A stretch of 64,000 nucleotides of DNA from Pseudothioclava nitratireducens (GCF_029210495.1 NZ_JARGDK010000013.1:20223-84222), one strand, 5' to 3'. Positions 16,840 to 24,845 are shown, counted from the stretch's first letter. Translations and numbers: made by a program. The notes: generated from the sequence alone by a model not told the origin.

Positions 16840-18335
16840 TCAGCCTTCGCCACGTTGCCGGCGCAGGTGGCGCAGCTCGCGCAGGCTGTCCATGAGTTGC
16901 GCGCGAAACAGCGTCGCCATGACGAGCGCGAACACCGCCAGCCCAAGCCCGACCAGCAGACTGAGCCGCAGAACCGGGGCGAGCGTCGCCATCTCGAAGC
17001 CGCGATCCGCGCCGATCACCGCCGTGACCATCACCGTCGAGGCGACCGTCGCCGGGGCCAGCACGCGCAGAACATCCCCCAAAGACTGCCCAAGCCTGCG
17101 CTGGACCTGCGCGTGATAGGGCAGGAACAGCACGACCTGCGCGGCCAGATAGGCCCCGGCCAGCCATGCGGTCGAGCCCATCCACACCCCGAAAGCAAAA
17201 GCAGGCAGGAAGAAGCCGAGCCGGATCAAGGCCCATTGCATCAACCGATGGGCCTCGCCAAGGGCTTTCCAGAGCACCTGCGCGGTCCCGTTGATCGCCT
17301 GAACGCCGCCCGCGAGGCACAGGAAGGCGAGCGTCGGGGCCATCTCGGTCCAGCGCGGGCCGAGCAGAACCCGCACGAAGGGCTCGGCCACGCTCGCCAG
17401 CCCCGCCATGAGGGGGATCGTCACCAGCCCGATGAGCGCCAGAAGCCGCAGATACATCCGCCCGAGCCGCGGCAGGTCGTGTTTGACGCTTGCCATTGCC
17501 GGGTAGAGCGCGAAATTCGCCCCTTGCGAAAGCGTTTGCACCGGCAGTTGCTTGATCTGATAGGCGCGCCCGTAAAAGCCCAGCCACTCCGCGCCCAGAT
17601 AGCGCCCGACCAGCAGGTTATCGGCCTGCCGGTTCAGATAACCGACGATGCTCGACCCTGTCAGATGCAGCGAAAACGGCAAGATCGCGCGGATGCCTGC
17701 CCAGTCGAACCCCGCGCCGAGCGGTGCCTTGGAGAGCGCCAGCGCGCCCGCCAGCTTGATCATCGGCACCGCGATCTGTTGCCCGACCAGCGCCCAGACC
17801 CCAAACCCCGCAAGCCCCATGGCGATCGCCACCGCCGCCGAACCAATGGCAGAGGCAATGTCGATCATGGCGATCTGGGTGAAGCGGTGTCGATCATGGC
17901 GATCTGGGTGAAGCGGTATTCGCGTTGCAGCCATGCAATCGGCGCAAGCGTCATCGCATGCAGCACCATCACCACCGCCATCGCCTGCGCGAGCGGCGCG
18001 ACCTCGGGACGGGCATAAAAGGCGGCGAGCCAGGGCGCACTGAGAAGCGCGACAGCCCCCATCGCCACGCCCATCCCGGCATTGATCCAGAAGGCCGACG
18101 ACCACAGCCGGTCCGACGGTGCATCCGCGCGCACCAGCGCCGTCGACAGGCCGACATCATTGAACAGCGTCAGGAACGCGACCAGCGTCATCGCCATCGC
18201 AATCAGCCCGAACGCCTCGGGCCCCAGAAGCCGGGCGAGGATCGGCAGCACGATCAGGAACTGGATGCCCTGCCGCGCCAGAATCGCGACGATATTGATC
18301 GCGGCGCCGCGTGCCGTCTTGCCTCCAAGGCCCAT
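16840..18335 (-). pseudogene. Polysaccharide flippase (Wzx/ExoT, MOP superfamily) disrupted by a 29-bp tandem duplication
   Basis: The first part (18335 down to about 17890) encodes MGLGGKTARGAAINIVAIL, then WLQREYRFTQIAMID. The remaining ~340 residues, from RFTQIAMIDIASAIG to the stop at 16840, are in another frame. At the junction the 29 bases 17859-17887 are repeated exactly at 17888-17916. Removing one copy leaves 1467 bases, exactly 489 codons, and restores a 488-residue protein with about 12-14 membrane segments, the normal size of a lipopolysaccharide/EPS flippase that moves lipid-linked repeat units across the inner membrane. As written, translation ends shortly after the repeat (156 residues). 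It may be a dead gene, a reversible off-state or an assembly error. The start is the ATG at 18335. Confidence 0.9.
17859..17916. repeat. Perfect 29-bp tandem direct repeat inside the flippase gene
   Basis: Two adjacent identical copies (17859-17887 and 17888-17916), each beginning TGTCGATCATGG and ending GGGTGAAGCGG. The unit is not a multiple of three, so copy number sets the reading frame. Confidence 0.97.
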
Positions 18336-18553
18336 GCCTATCCCTCGATACGGCCCCTCGCGGGGCCTCGGGTCCAGCTAAGCGCAGGTTGGAGACGAAA
18401 GAAATGCCCGATCTGCCACGCGCCCGGATTGTCACGTCGCCTGCACAAAAATCGTGCAATCTCCGGGGGGTGGCGGCAGACCGCGCGCGTGCCGGTTGCG
18501 ATAGCGGGGGGCTTGCGGCAGGCTGGCCGCAGCATAAGGCGAAGGGAGCCACG

Positions 18554-19687
18554 ATGAACCAGCGCGTGACGGTGCTGCTGCCGACCTTCAACCGGGCGGG
18601 GCTGATCGGCGAGACGCTGGACAGTTTGCTGGGCCAGACGCGCCTGCCCGACGAGATCATCGTCATTGACGACGGCTCTGAAGACGCCACGCCCGAGGTG
18701 CTGGCCGGTTATGGCGAGCGGATCACGGTGCTGCGCAAGCAGAACGCCGGAAAGGCGGCGGCGCTCAATGACGGGTTGGCGCGGGCGCGGGGCGATCTCA
18801 TCTGGATCAATGATGATGACGACCTGATCCTGCCCGAAACCTGCGCGCGGCTCGCGGGCGCGCTCGAGGCCGATCCGGGGCTCGATTTCTGCGCGGGCCG
18901 GCACGAGGATTTCGAGGTGAACCCGAAAACCGGGGGGCGCGACCATCGCGCGCCGGGCTATTGGCGTCCCTCGCAGCCCGACGAGATCTTTCCCGATCTG
19001 CTGGAAGGGTGCCACATCTTTCAGCCCGGTCTGATGGTGCGGCGTGCGGTCTATGACCGGGTCGGGCCGTTTCGCACCGATCTGACGCGCTCGCAGGATT
19101 ACGAGATGATCCTTCGCATCGCGCGGCATCACCGCGGGCGGGTTCTGCCGGAGCTTGCCTTCCTGCATCGCGAGCACAAGGGCGCGCGGGGCAGTGCGGG
19201 CGAGCGTTTCGCGGCGCAACAGAACGCGGATCGCTGGAAGGTCTTCAATCACCGGATTTTCAGTGCGCTTCTGGCCGATCTCGATGATGCGGAGCTGTTC
19301 GATCCCGTTCAGTGGCAGGGCACCGCGCCCGAGGCGCGTCCGCGTCTGGCTGCGATCAAGCGCGGCTGCGTGATGGCGCGCCAGCGCATGTGGATCGAGG
19401 CCCTCCCGACCTGGCGGGACGCGGTGCTGCGCGATACGGGACCGTTTTCGCCGGCCGAGATCGCTCTGCTGCATCGGTCCACGACCTCGCCGCTTGGTGC
19501 GCCGGAATTGTTCGACGATCCGGCGGTGCGCTTGGCGCTCAGGGATTTGTCGCGCTGTGGCCCGCGCGGACAACAGATCTTGCGGGTTCTGCAACGCAGC
19601 ACGCGGTGGCAATTGCGCCGTGCGTTACAGCGGCGGGAATGGCTTCAGAGCGCCCGAATCATGCGCTTCCTGATTCCCTTCTCGTGA
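18554..19687 (+). CDS. Glycosyltransferase family 2
   Basis: A 377-residue GT-A enzyme. It starts MNQRVTVLLPTFNRAGLIGE, followed by the nucleotide-binding IIVIDDGSEDATPEVL and the DxD-like metal site WINDDDDLILPE (about residues 92-103). A later RSQDYEMILRIARHH fits the catalytic helix of GT2 enzymes. The C-terminal ~120 residues are helical with no membrane segment. GAAGGGA stands before the ATG at 18554. The frame is open 81 codons further upstream but that sequence overlaps the flippase promoter and looks non-coding. It probably adds one sugar of a surface polysaccharide. The exact sugar is unknown. Confidence 0.9.
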   Translation: MNQRVTVLLPTFNRAGLIGETLDSLLGQTRLPDEIIVIDDGSEDATPEVLAGYGERITVLRKQNAGKAAALNDGLARARGDLIWINDDDDLILPETCARLAGALEADPGLDFCAGRHEDFEVNPKTGGRDHRAPGYWRPSQPDEIFPDLLEGCHIFQPGLMVRRAVYDRVGPFRTDLTRSQDYEMILRIARHHRGRVLPELAFLHREHKGARGSAGERFAAQQNADRWKVFNHRIFSALLADLDDAELFDPVQWQGTAPEARPRLAAIKRGCVMARQRMWIEALPTWRDAVLRDTGPFSPAEIALLHRSTTSPLGAPELFDDPAVRLALRDLSRCGPRGQQILRVLQRSTRWQLRRALQRREWLQSARIMRFLIPFS

Positions 19688-19749
19688 GGGGCTTGCCTGA
19701 CGTAAGGGCACGTTCTTGCATGTAACATGTCCGAAAAATGCCACAATTC

Positions 19750-19764
19750 GCCCAAAATTTGGGC
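19750..19764. promoter_or_regulatory. 15-bp palindrome upstream of exoY
   Basis: GCCCAAA-A-TTTGGGC, a perfect inverted repeat, followed by AAAAA. It lies about 200 bp before exoY and 63 bp after the stop of the preceding gene. It could be an operator or a weak terminator (stem 7, no proper loop). Confidence 0.4.
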
Positions 19765-19841
19765 AAAAACGACGAAACTACCCAGAAAGATAGGTCGTTT
19801 ACGCCTTTTCACACGGCTGACATGATCAAACGGTCAAAAGT

Positions 19842-19857
19842 TTAATAGAGTGTTAAC
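19842..19857 (+). promoter_or_regulatory. Consensus CtrA box (TTAA-N7-TTAAC) in the exoY promoter
   Basis: TTAA at 19842-19845, seven bases, then TTAAC at 19853-19857: an exact match to the CtrA recognition pattern. It lies about 111 bp before the exoY start in an unusually AT-rich 280-bp intergenic region. CtrA itself is encoded at 46074-46787. Confidence 0.65.
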
Positions 19858-19967
19858 AACACAAAAGAACTGACGGAAATGCGTCAAATCGACCCTGGGG
19901 CAGGGGGACGACAGTGACTTTGCGAGTGCGGAACGTCGAAGAGATTTGAACCCCTGGGAGACGCTAA

Positions 19968-20672
19968 ATGACAGTGGAATTTATCCGCAATTTCGAGACT
20001 GCGGTCGCCCAACCTGTTTTTGTCCAAGATCGTAAATCGCGCGCTCAGAAAGCTCCTCCGACTGGTGGAATGATCAAGCGCATCATGGATATTACTTTGG
20101 TTGTTCTGGCCGTGCCATTTTTACTGCCGTTGATGCTCGGCCTATATATGCTTGTGAAATTAACAAGCCCCGGTCCGGCATTTTACGGGCATAGCCGCGT
20201 GGGCTTTGGCGGGCGTGAATTCAAATGCTGGAAATTCCGCTCGATGGTGCTCGATGGGGATGCCGTTCTCGAGGCGCATTTCCGCAAGAACCCGGCCGAC
20301 CGGATGATCTGGGAGAGCGAGCGCAAGCTGCGCCATGACCCGCGTGTGACCCCCGTTGGTGCCGTGCTGCGCAAGCTGTCGCTCGATGAACTGCCGCAGC
20401 TTTTCAATGTGATCACCGGCGAGATGAGCCTTGTCGGGCCGCGTCCGGTGGTGCGGGATGAGTTGGAGAAATACGCCGCCTCCGCCGGCCATTACATGCG
20501 CGCGCGTCCGGGTCTGACGGGACTTTGGCAGGTTTCTGGTCGCTCGGAAACCACCTACCGGTATCGTGTGAAACTTGACCGTTTCTATGTGTCGCGCTGG
20601 AGCGCCCTGCTGGATATCTGGGTTATTCTGCGCACCATTCCTGCGGTCGTCTTCTCGCGCGGGGCGCATTGA
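19968..20672 (+). CDS. exoY: Exopolysaccharide undecaprenyl-phosphate sugar-1-phosphate transferase, ExoY-like
   Basis: A 234-residue priming transferase that starts repeat-unit synthesis by loading a sugar phosphate onto undecaprenyl phosphate. After a short cytoplasmic N-terminus, KRIMDITLVVLAVPFLLPLMLG (about 37-58) is the single membrane anchor. The catalytic domain has SPGPAFYGHSRVGFGGREF, KFRSMVLDGD, RVTPVGAVLRKLSLDELPQL and NVITGEMSLVGPRPVV, the bacterial sugar transferase signature. The length fits ExoY/PssY (single-helix form) rather than the longer WbaP type. GGGAG precedes the ATG. Its stop overlaps the TTG start of exoF. A CtrA box upstream suggests cell-cycle or motility-linked control. 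Confidence 0.93.
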   Translation: MTVEFIRNFETAVAQPVFVQDRKSRAQKAPPTGGMIKRIMDITLVVLAVPFLLPLMLGLYMLVKLTSPGPAFYGHSRVGFGGREFKCWKFRSMVLDGDAVLEAHFRKNPADRMIWESERKLRHDPRVTPVGAVLRKLSLDELPQLFNVITGEMSLVGPRPVVRDELEKYAASAGHYMRARPGLTGLWQVSGRSETTYRYRVKLDRFYVSRWSALLDIWVILRTIPAVVFSRGAH

Positions 20673-21880
20673 GTCGCGATTTCGGTTTGGCGCGGGCAAC
20701 CGCGCTGGCGATTGCGATCGCCGCCGGGCCTGTCCATGCTGGCCCGAGCGATATCCTGCCCTCGGATCAGTTGCGTCTGCGGGTGATGGAATGGCTTCCG
20801 CTTGAAGGTGAAATCAAGGATTGGTCAGCAATTGCAGATGCTTACACCGTTGCCGCCGATGGCACAGTAACCATTCCTTTTGTCGGCACGCTGCCCGCTG
20901 CGGGGCGCAGCACCGAAGCGCTTGCGCAGGAGATTTCCGAGGCGCTGTTTCAACGTTTCGCGCTGCCCGATTTGCCTGCGACGGCGGTTTCTCTGAATGC
21001 GCGCAGCCCGGTGATGATCACCGGCGAGATCCGGGCGCCGGGGGATGTGCCGTTCGAGGTCGGGATGACGGCGCGCCATGCGATTGCGCGGGCGGGCGGC
21101 GTCGGTTTTGCCGGGGCTTTGGGGCCGCGCAGTCCCGAGGAGCGGCTGGAGGCCGAAACCCAACTGGCGATTCTGCGCGACCGTGAAGACGGGTTGATGC
21201 TTCGCGCCGCGCGGCTCCGGGCCGAGATTTCCGGGGCCGATCAGCTTGAACCCGAGGCGATGCGCGCGGGGGGGCGCGGCGAGACCTTGCGCCAGCAGGA
21301 GGAAGAGCTGCTGCGGCTTCACCGGGATCAGAATGCCCGCGAGATTGCGCTGATAGATGGGCGTCGAGATCTTCTGTCTAATGAAATCAATGCATTGGAG
21401 GCAAAAGTTCAGTCGCTCACACATCGCATGGAGCTTGCCGCGGATCAGAAGCAGGCGATGGAGAGCCTTGCGCAGCGGGGGCTGACGGTGAATGCGCGGC
21501 TGTTCGATGCCGAGCAGATGCTTGCCACGCTCGAGACGCAGTTGCTCGATACCCAAACGGCGATTTTGCGCGCGAAACAGAACCTTGCGACGGCGGAAAC
21601 CGACCGGTTGGAGCGGGTCGAGGGCCGGTCGGCATCGCTCTTGGTTTCGCTTCAGGAGACCGAGCAATCCCTGGCTGAAACCCGGAATCGACGGATCGCG
21701 CAGCAGCGCAGCGTGATGATGATGCAGGCGTCGGCGGGCGACTGGTCGAAGACGCTGGAGGTGACGATCCGGCGTATGATGGCGGGGGATGTCGAGATCC
21801 TGACGGACGCACTCGACACGGCGCTTCTGCCCGGCGACCTCTTGGAGGTCACCCTGCGCAACCCGGAAGATCAGGGCTAA
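20669..21880 (+). CDS. exoF: Polysaccharide export outer-membrane auxiliary protein, ExoF-like
   Basis: A 403-residue periplasmic protein. The signal peptide is SRDFGLARATALAIAIAAGPVHA. Next is the polysaccharide export (Wza-like) domain at about 28-105 (LPSDQLRLRVMEW, DGTVTIPFVGTLPAAGRS), and an SLBB segment (VMITGEIRAPGDVPFEVGMTARHAIARAGG, residues about 113-142). A long coiled coil (about 160-350, rich in Leu, Glu, Gln and Arg) follows. This layout matches ExoF of succinoglycan synthesis. It would connect the inner-membrane ExoP to the outer membrane. The start codon is TTG at 20669, overlapping the exoY stop (TTGA), which makes the pair translationally coupled. Confidence 0.88.
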   Translation: MSRDFGLARATALAIAIAAGPVHAGPSDILPSDQLRLRVMEWLPLEGEIKDWSAIADAYTVAADGTVTIPFVGTLPAAGRSTEALAQEISEALFQRFALPDLPATAVSLNARSPVMITGEIRAPGDVPFEVGMTARHAIARAGGVGFAGALGPRSPEERLEAETQLAILRDREDGLMLRAARLRAEISGADQLEPEAMRAGGRGETLRQQEEELLRLHRDQNAREIALIDGRRDLLSNEINALEAKVQSLTHRMELAADQKQAMESLAQRGLTVNARLFDAEQMLATLETQLLDTQTAILRAKQNLATAETDRLERVEGRSASLLVSLQETEQSLAETRNRRIAQQRSVMMMQASAGDWSKTLEVTIRRMMAGDVEILTDALDTALLPGDLLEVTLRNPEDQG

Positions 21881-21885
21881 GCGAT

Positions 21886-22869
21886 TTATTCTATTGGTAA
21901 AAGGTAGCGCCGATCTGGCTGTGATGGTTGCTGTGCGCGGCGATGGCGCCCGAATTTGTCGCGGGCGATCCCTTTGGCGATGGGCAGAAAGTTCTGCGGC
22001 GGGGCGAGGGCAAAGAGCAGCGCGCGCAGCAGGCCCAAATCGCGCTTGCGATCCAGAAAGGCGCGCAGCAGGTAGCGATCGCGCAGATGGTCGCGATGTG
22101 CCCGCATTGCATGTCGCTCGCTCGGGTGCAGGTCGCGCAACGCCCGATGCGTTTGCGTAGCGCGCAAGAGCGCCGCCAGATCGGCGGTGCGATGCTGCCC
22201 GCTCAGAGAATTCGATCGCACGCGGGCGGCATAGCCAAGCTGACGGCTCAACTGGAACCGCGCGCCTTTGGCAAGCATGCGCACATAGAGATCGTAATCC
22301 TCTCCAAGCCAGAGCGCGGGGTCATAGCGCAACCCGTGGCGATCCAGAAAATCGCGCGAAATCAATGGCTTGAGGAATCCCAACTCGCCCCGCGCAATGC
22401 CTGGCGCGGGAATGTTTCCGGCGATGAACTCTGCGAGGTCGAGCGCCTGAAAGGCGTGATCCGCCACGTCCGGCAATTCGGACGGGGTGACGATGCCGGG
22501 GCGCTCGTCAGGAACGAAGACGATGTTATCCGCGACCATGTCGAACGCGGGGGCTGTCAATAACGCGGCAAAGCGACCTGGCAGCAGGTAATCGTCGGCA
22601 TCGAGAATTGCGAGAAACGGTGCGTTCGACGCGTCGATGGCGTGATTGCGGGCCCGCGCGGGGCCGATATTCTGCGTTTCCTGAAGAATGCGCAGCCTGT
22701 CATCGCCCTCTGCCGCGGATTTGGCGCGCGCGGCGGTGTCATCTTGTGACGCATCATCGACCAGCACCAGCTCGCTCACTTCGGGTTCTGCCAGAGCCGA
22801 GCGCACCGCGTCCGCGATCGTCGCGGCGGCATTGCGCGCAGTGATGATGACGCAGACCGGTCCCGTCAT
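21886..22869 (-). CDS. Glycosyltransferase family 2, coupled to a nucleotidyltransferase
   Basis: A 327-residue GT-A enzyme. It begins MTGPVCVIITARNAAATIADAV and has LVLVDDASQDDTAARAKSA and the metal-binding ILDADDYLLPGRF (about residues 82-94). GEDYDLYVRMLAKG is the usual acceptor-side helix. The start at 22869 overlaps the stop of the nucleotidyltransferase gene upstream (ATGA), so the two are made together. The pair diverges from the lasso-peptide precursor at 24339 and converges on exoF. It may therefore belong to exopolysaccharide synthesis or to lasso-peptide tailoring. The coupling to a gene of the kind found in other lasso clusters makes the second worth testing. The sugar is unknown. 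Confidence 0.88.
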   Translation of the reverse strand: MTGPVCVIITARNAAATIADAVRSALAEPEVSELVLVDDASQDDTAARAKSAAEGDDRLRILQETQNIGPARARNHAIDASNAPFLAILDADDYLLPGRFAALLTAPAFDMVADNIVFVPDERPGIVTPSELPDVADHAFQALDLAEFIAGNIPAPGIARGELGFLKPLISRDFLDRHGLRYDPALWLGEDYDLYVRMLAKGARFQLSRQLGYAARVRSNSLSGQHRTADLAALLRATQTHRALRDLHPSERHAMRAHRDHLRDRYLLRAFLDRKRDLGLLRALLFALAPPQNFLPIAKGIARDKFGRHRRAQQPSQPDRRYLLPIE

Positions 22870-24113
22870 CCGGCTGACCCCTCGGAATTTGCCCGGCGGT
22901 TTTGCCTTTGCAGGGCGCCATGATACAGGATCGAAAGCGCGGAGCGCCCGGCTTCGCGCAGATAGCGCAGCGGTGAGGGTCCGCAGAGTGCCCAGAGCAG
23001 CCGCCGTCGCCGTGGCCAGGGCAGGCCGGGTTTCCACGGGGTGATCAACATCTCGCGCAAGCTCTGCGACGTCAAATCGGGTAAGGGTGAGGGGTGCCGG
23101 GCGAGCCGCGTTCCAAAGCAGGCATCCGCCGCGTGACGTGCGAAGCACAGGGTTTCCGCTAACCCATGCTGGGAGGCATTTTCATAAATCAGATCAATGT
23201 CCTGCGGTTCGTTCTTTGCGTGAGACGCACGCAGATCGGCGAGGGCGCCAAGGCAGGGCTCATGCGCCAGAAACGCCTTGGCCACGCTGATCGCCGCGAT
23301 CAACCCGCGATCGCCGGGCGACAACACGGGACAGGCTGCCCCCTGAAATGTCATGATCTCGCGGCGGTCGATGAATCCTTGCAGCGCGTGTGGGCGTGGC
23401 AGACCGGGTTGTTGCACCCCGTGATGGAGGTCGATCACGGTCCGGTCGCCGGGTCGGGTCAGATGCACCTCGCTCAGAAAACGCGACCACCAAGAGGCCA
23501 TCGCCGCCTCGGTGGGGCGATATCCGAGCCGCTCAAGCACGGCGCGCGCGCGATGCCGATCGCGCGGGGCAACCAGCAGGTCGATATCGCCAGCAGGTTT
23601 GCGCAACGGGTCACCATACAGGGCGACCTGCTGCAACGGCCCCTTGAATTGCAGATGCGCAATGCCGGCCTCGGTGAGATGTTGCGAAGCCTCGAACCCG
23701 GCACGCAGGGCGGCGTGATTGCCCATCATGACCCGCAAGCGCGTCTGCGCGATCCGCTGCGGCAGGGCGGCGCAGCTTGCGGGCCAGCTTTGCGGTTCTT
23801 CGGGCAGGAACAGGATGACCTTGTTCAGCCGGGCAATATGAAACACGAATTCAGGATCGATCCCGTCGGGCGGCGCTGATGGCGGCGCGCCGAACCGCGC
23901 GCCGACCGCGTCCAGAACGACCTGTGCCTCGCGTTCGAACGATTGTCCCTCGAAGCGTCGAAACTGGGCGGGGTCAAAGGTCAATACCTGCTCTCCGTCT
24001 GGCCGCCGGACCTGCGGCTTCACGCCCCATAAAGGCAGAGACCCGCCGGGAGAATCAACCGTCTCGGCAACGAATCGCTCAGGGTGCGGAAAAATAATAA
24101 AATGCCTGCTCAA
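22866..24113 (-). CDS. Nucleotidyltransferase-like protein (NTP_transf_5 type), lasso-cluster associated
   Basis: A 415-residue cytoplasmic protein. The core (about residues 125-330) shows AGIAHLQFKGPLQQVALYGD followed by KPAGDIDLLVAPRDRHRA, where Asp176 and Asp178 are the catalytic acid pair of the pol-beta-like nucleotidyltransferase fold, then VHLTRPGDRTVIDLHHGVQ with a further Asp. Proteins of this type occur in several RiPP clusters, including kinase-containing lasso clusters, where they sit with B1, B2, C and K. The first ~85 residues are an extension I do not recognise. It is divergent from the precursor gene, with a 225-bp shared promoter, and overlaps the GT2 start. The reaction on the peptide, if any, is not established here. 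Confidence 0.82.
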   Translation of the reverse strand: MSRHFIIFPHPERFVAETVDSPGGSLPLWGVKPQVRRPDGEQVLTFDPAQFRRFEGQSFEREAQVVLDAVGARFGAPPSAPPDGIDPEFVFHIARLNKVILFLPEEPQSWPASCAALPQRIAQTRLRVMMGNHAALRAGFEASQHLTEAGIAHLQFKGPLQQVALYGDPLRKPAGDIDLLVAPRDRHRARAVLERLGYRPTEAAMASWWSRFLSEVHLTRPGDRTVIDLHHGVQQPGLPRPHALQGFIDRREIMTFQGAACPVLSPGDRGLIAAISVAKAFLAHEPCLGALADLRASHAKNEPQDIDLIYENASQHGLAETLCFARHAADACFGTRLARHPSPLPDLTSQSLREMLITPWKPGLPWPRRRRLLWALCGPSPLRYLREAGRSALSILYHGALQRQNRRANSEGSAG

Positions 24114-24151
24114 AAAATGGTCGATATTTATTGAGCTGCGATTATCGCCTT

Positions 24152-24179
24152 CGCGATATTTTAGAATGGGACGCGATAT
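24152..24179. promoter_or_regulatory. Two CGCGATAT direct repeats, 20 bp apart, in the divergent lasso promoter region
   Basis: CGCGATAT occurs at 24152-24159 and 24172-24179, start-to-start 20 bp, about two helical turns. It lies in the AT-rich 225-bp region between the nucleotidyltransferase and the precursor gene. The spacing suits a dimeric regulator bound on one face of the DNA. Confidence 0.4.
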
Positions 24180-24338
24180 GTTGTGGTCGCTGTCTGTAAA
24201 TATCTAGATTGGGCCGAAACCCCTAGCTTTTTAAGGTGTATTGATTGACTTGGCGTCACTTCCGCCGCACCCTGAAACAGCGTGGTTCGTATTAATTTCG
24301 GGCCATTGCATAACGCAACTTGAGACGGGGAAGTTATT

Positions 24339-24482
24339 ATGAGCCTCAAGAAGACCTATGCCGCGCCGCGGCTGAGCGTTCACGGCAAGCTCGAAGATCT
24401 CACCCATGGTCAGACCTCGGGCAGCAAGCTCGACGCGGACTTTCCGGATGGGACGCCGTTTGGCGATCTGACCTTCTCGTAA
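24339..24482 (+). CDS. Lasso peptide precursor (A gene)
   Basis: A 47-residue peptide too short for standard gene callers. The leader (residues 1-23) shows the lasso recognition pattern YxxPxLxxxG...LTxG: Tyr7, Pro10, Leu12, Gly16, Leu21, Thr22 and Gly24. Thr22 is the penultimate leader residue required by B2 and C enzymes. The predicted core is residues 24-47 (24 aa) and starts GQTSGSKLD, so Gly1 can form a macrolactam with Asp9, giving a 9-residue ring. The 15-residue tail has three Phe, any of which could serve as the plug, and ends DLTFS with a C-terminal Ser. That Ser is the residue phosphorylated by PadeK/ThcoK-type kinases, and such a kinase is encoded downstream. The peptide should be acidic (three free Asp in the tail, one Lys). 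The start ATG follows GGGGAAG. Confidence 0.93.
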   Translation: MSLKKTYAAPRLSVHGKLEDLTHGQTSGSKLDADFPDGTPFGDLTFS

Positions 24483-24511
24483 AGAGAAGCCTCGAACGGG
24501 GCAATGATCGC

Positions 24512-24544
24512 GGCCGAAGCGGCCTTGTCGCTTCGGCCGGTTTT
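24512..24544 (+). terminator. Hairpin with T-tract between precursor and B1 genes (attenuator-type terminator)
   Basis: GGCCGAAGCG (24512-24521) pairs perfectly with CGCTTCGGCC (24529-24538), with a 7-nt loop, then GGTTTT. It lies between the A stop (24482) and the B1 Shine-Dalgarno site. Partial read-through would give more precursor mRNA than enzyme mRNA. Confidence 0.8.
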
Positions 24545-24560
24545 ACTGCGGAGGGTGGTC

Positions 24561-24845
24561 ATGAACGCGATGATTGATGAAAGCCGTTTTCGTCATGTCA
24601 CCGATTGTGTGTCCTGCGCGTACGGGGAGGGGATCGCGATCCTTGACCTGCGCACGAACCTGTATTTCAGCCTTGACCCGGTGGGGGCACTCATTTGGGA
24701 AAAGCTGCAAAATCCCTGTTATCCACACGAGATCATCTCGGCTGTCGCGGCGGAGTATGAGATCGCGCCCGAGCAATGCGCCGATGATATCGCCGCGCTG
24801 CTGAGCGATCTGGAAAGCAATCATCTGATCGAGCCGGTGGAATGA
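24561..24845 (+). CDS. Lasso peptide B1 protein (PqqD-like RiPP recognition element)
   Basis: A 94-residue stand-alone PqqD/RRE-domain protein that binds the leader of the precursor and presents it to the B2 peptidase and C cyclase. The family pattern is clear: DCVSCAYGEGIAILDLRTNLYFSLDPVGALIWEKLQ (the stretch spans residues 15-50, with Gly, Asp and the Leu-Asp-x-x-Gly turn), then helices that end ALLSDLESNHLIEPVE. The ATG at 24561 follows GGAGGG. The upstream in-frame region overlaps the terminator hairpin and is not part of the fold. Its stop overlaps the B2 start (ATGA). It belongs to the A-B1-B2-C-K-D cluster. Confidence 0.93.
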   Translation: MNAMIDESRFRHVTDCVSCAYGEGIAILDLRTNLYFSLDPVGALIWEKLQNPCYPHEIISAVAAEYEIAPEQCADDIAALLSDLESNHLIEPVE

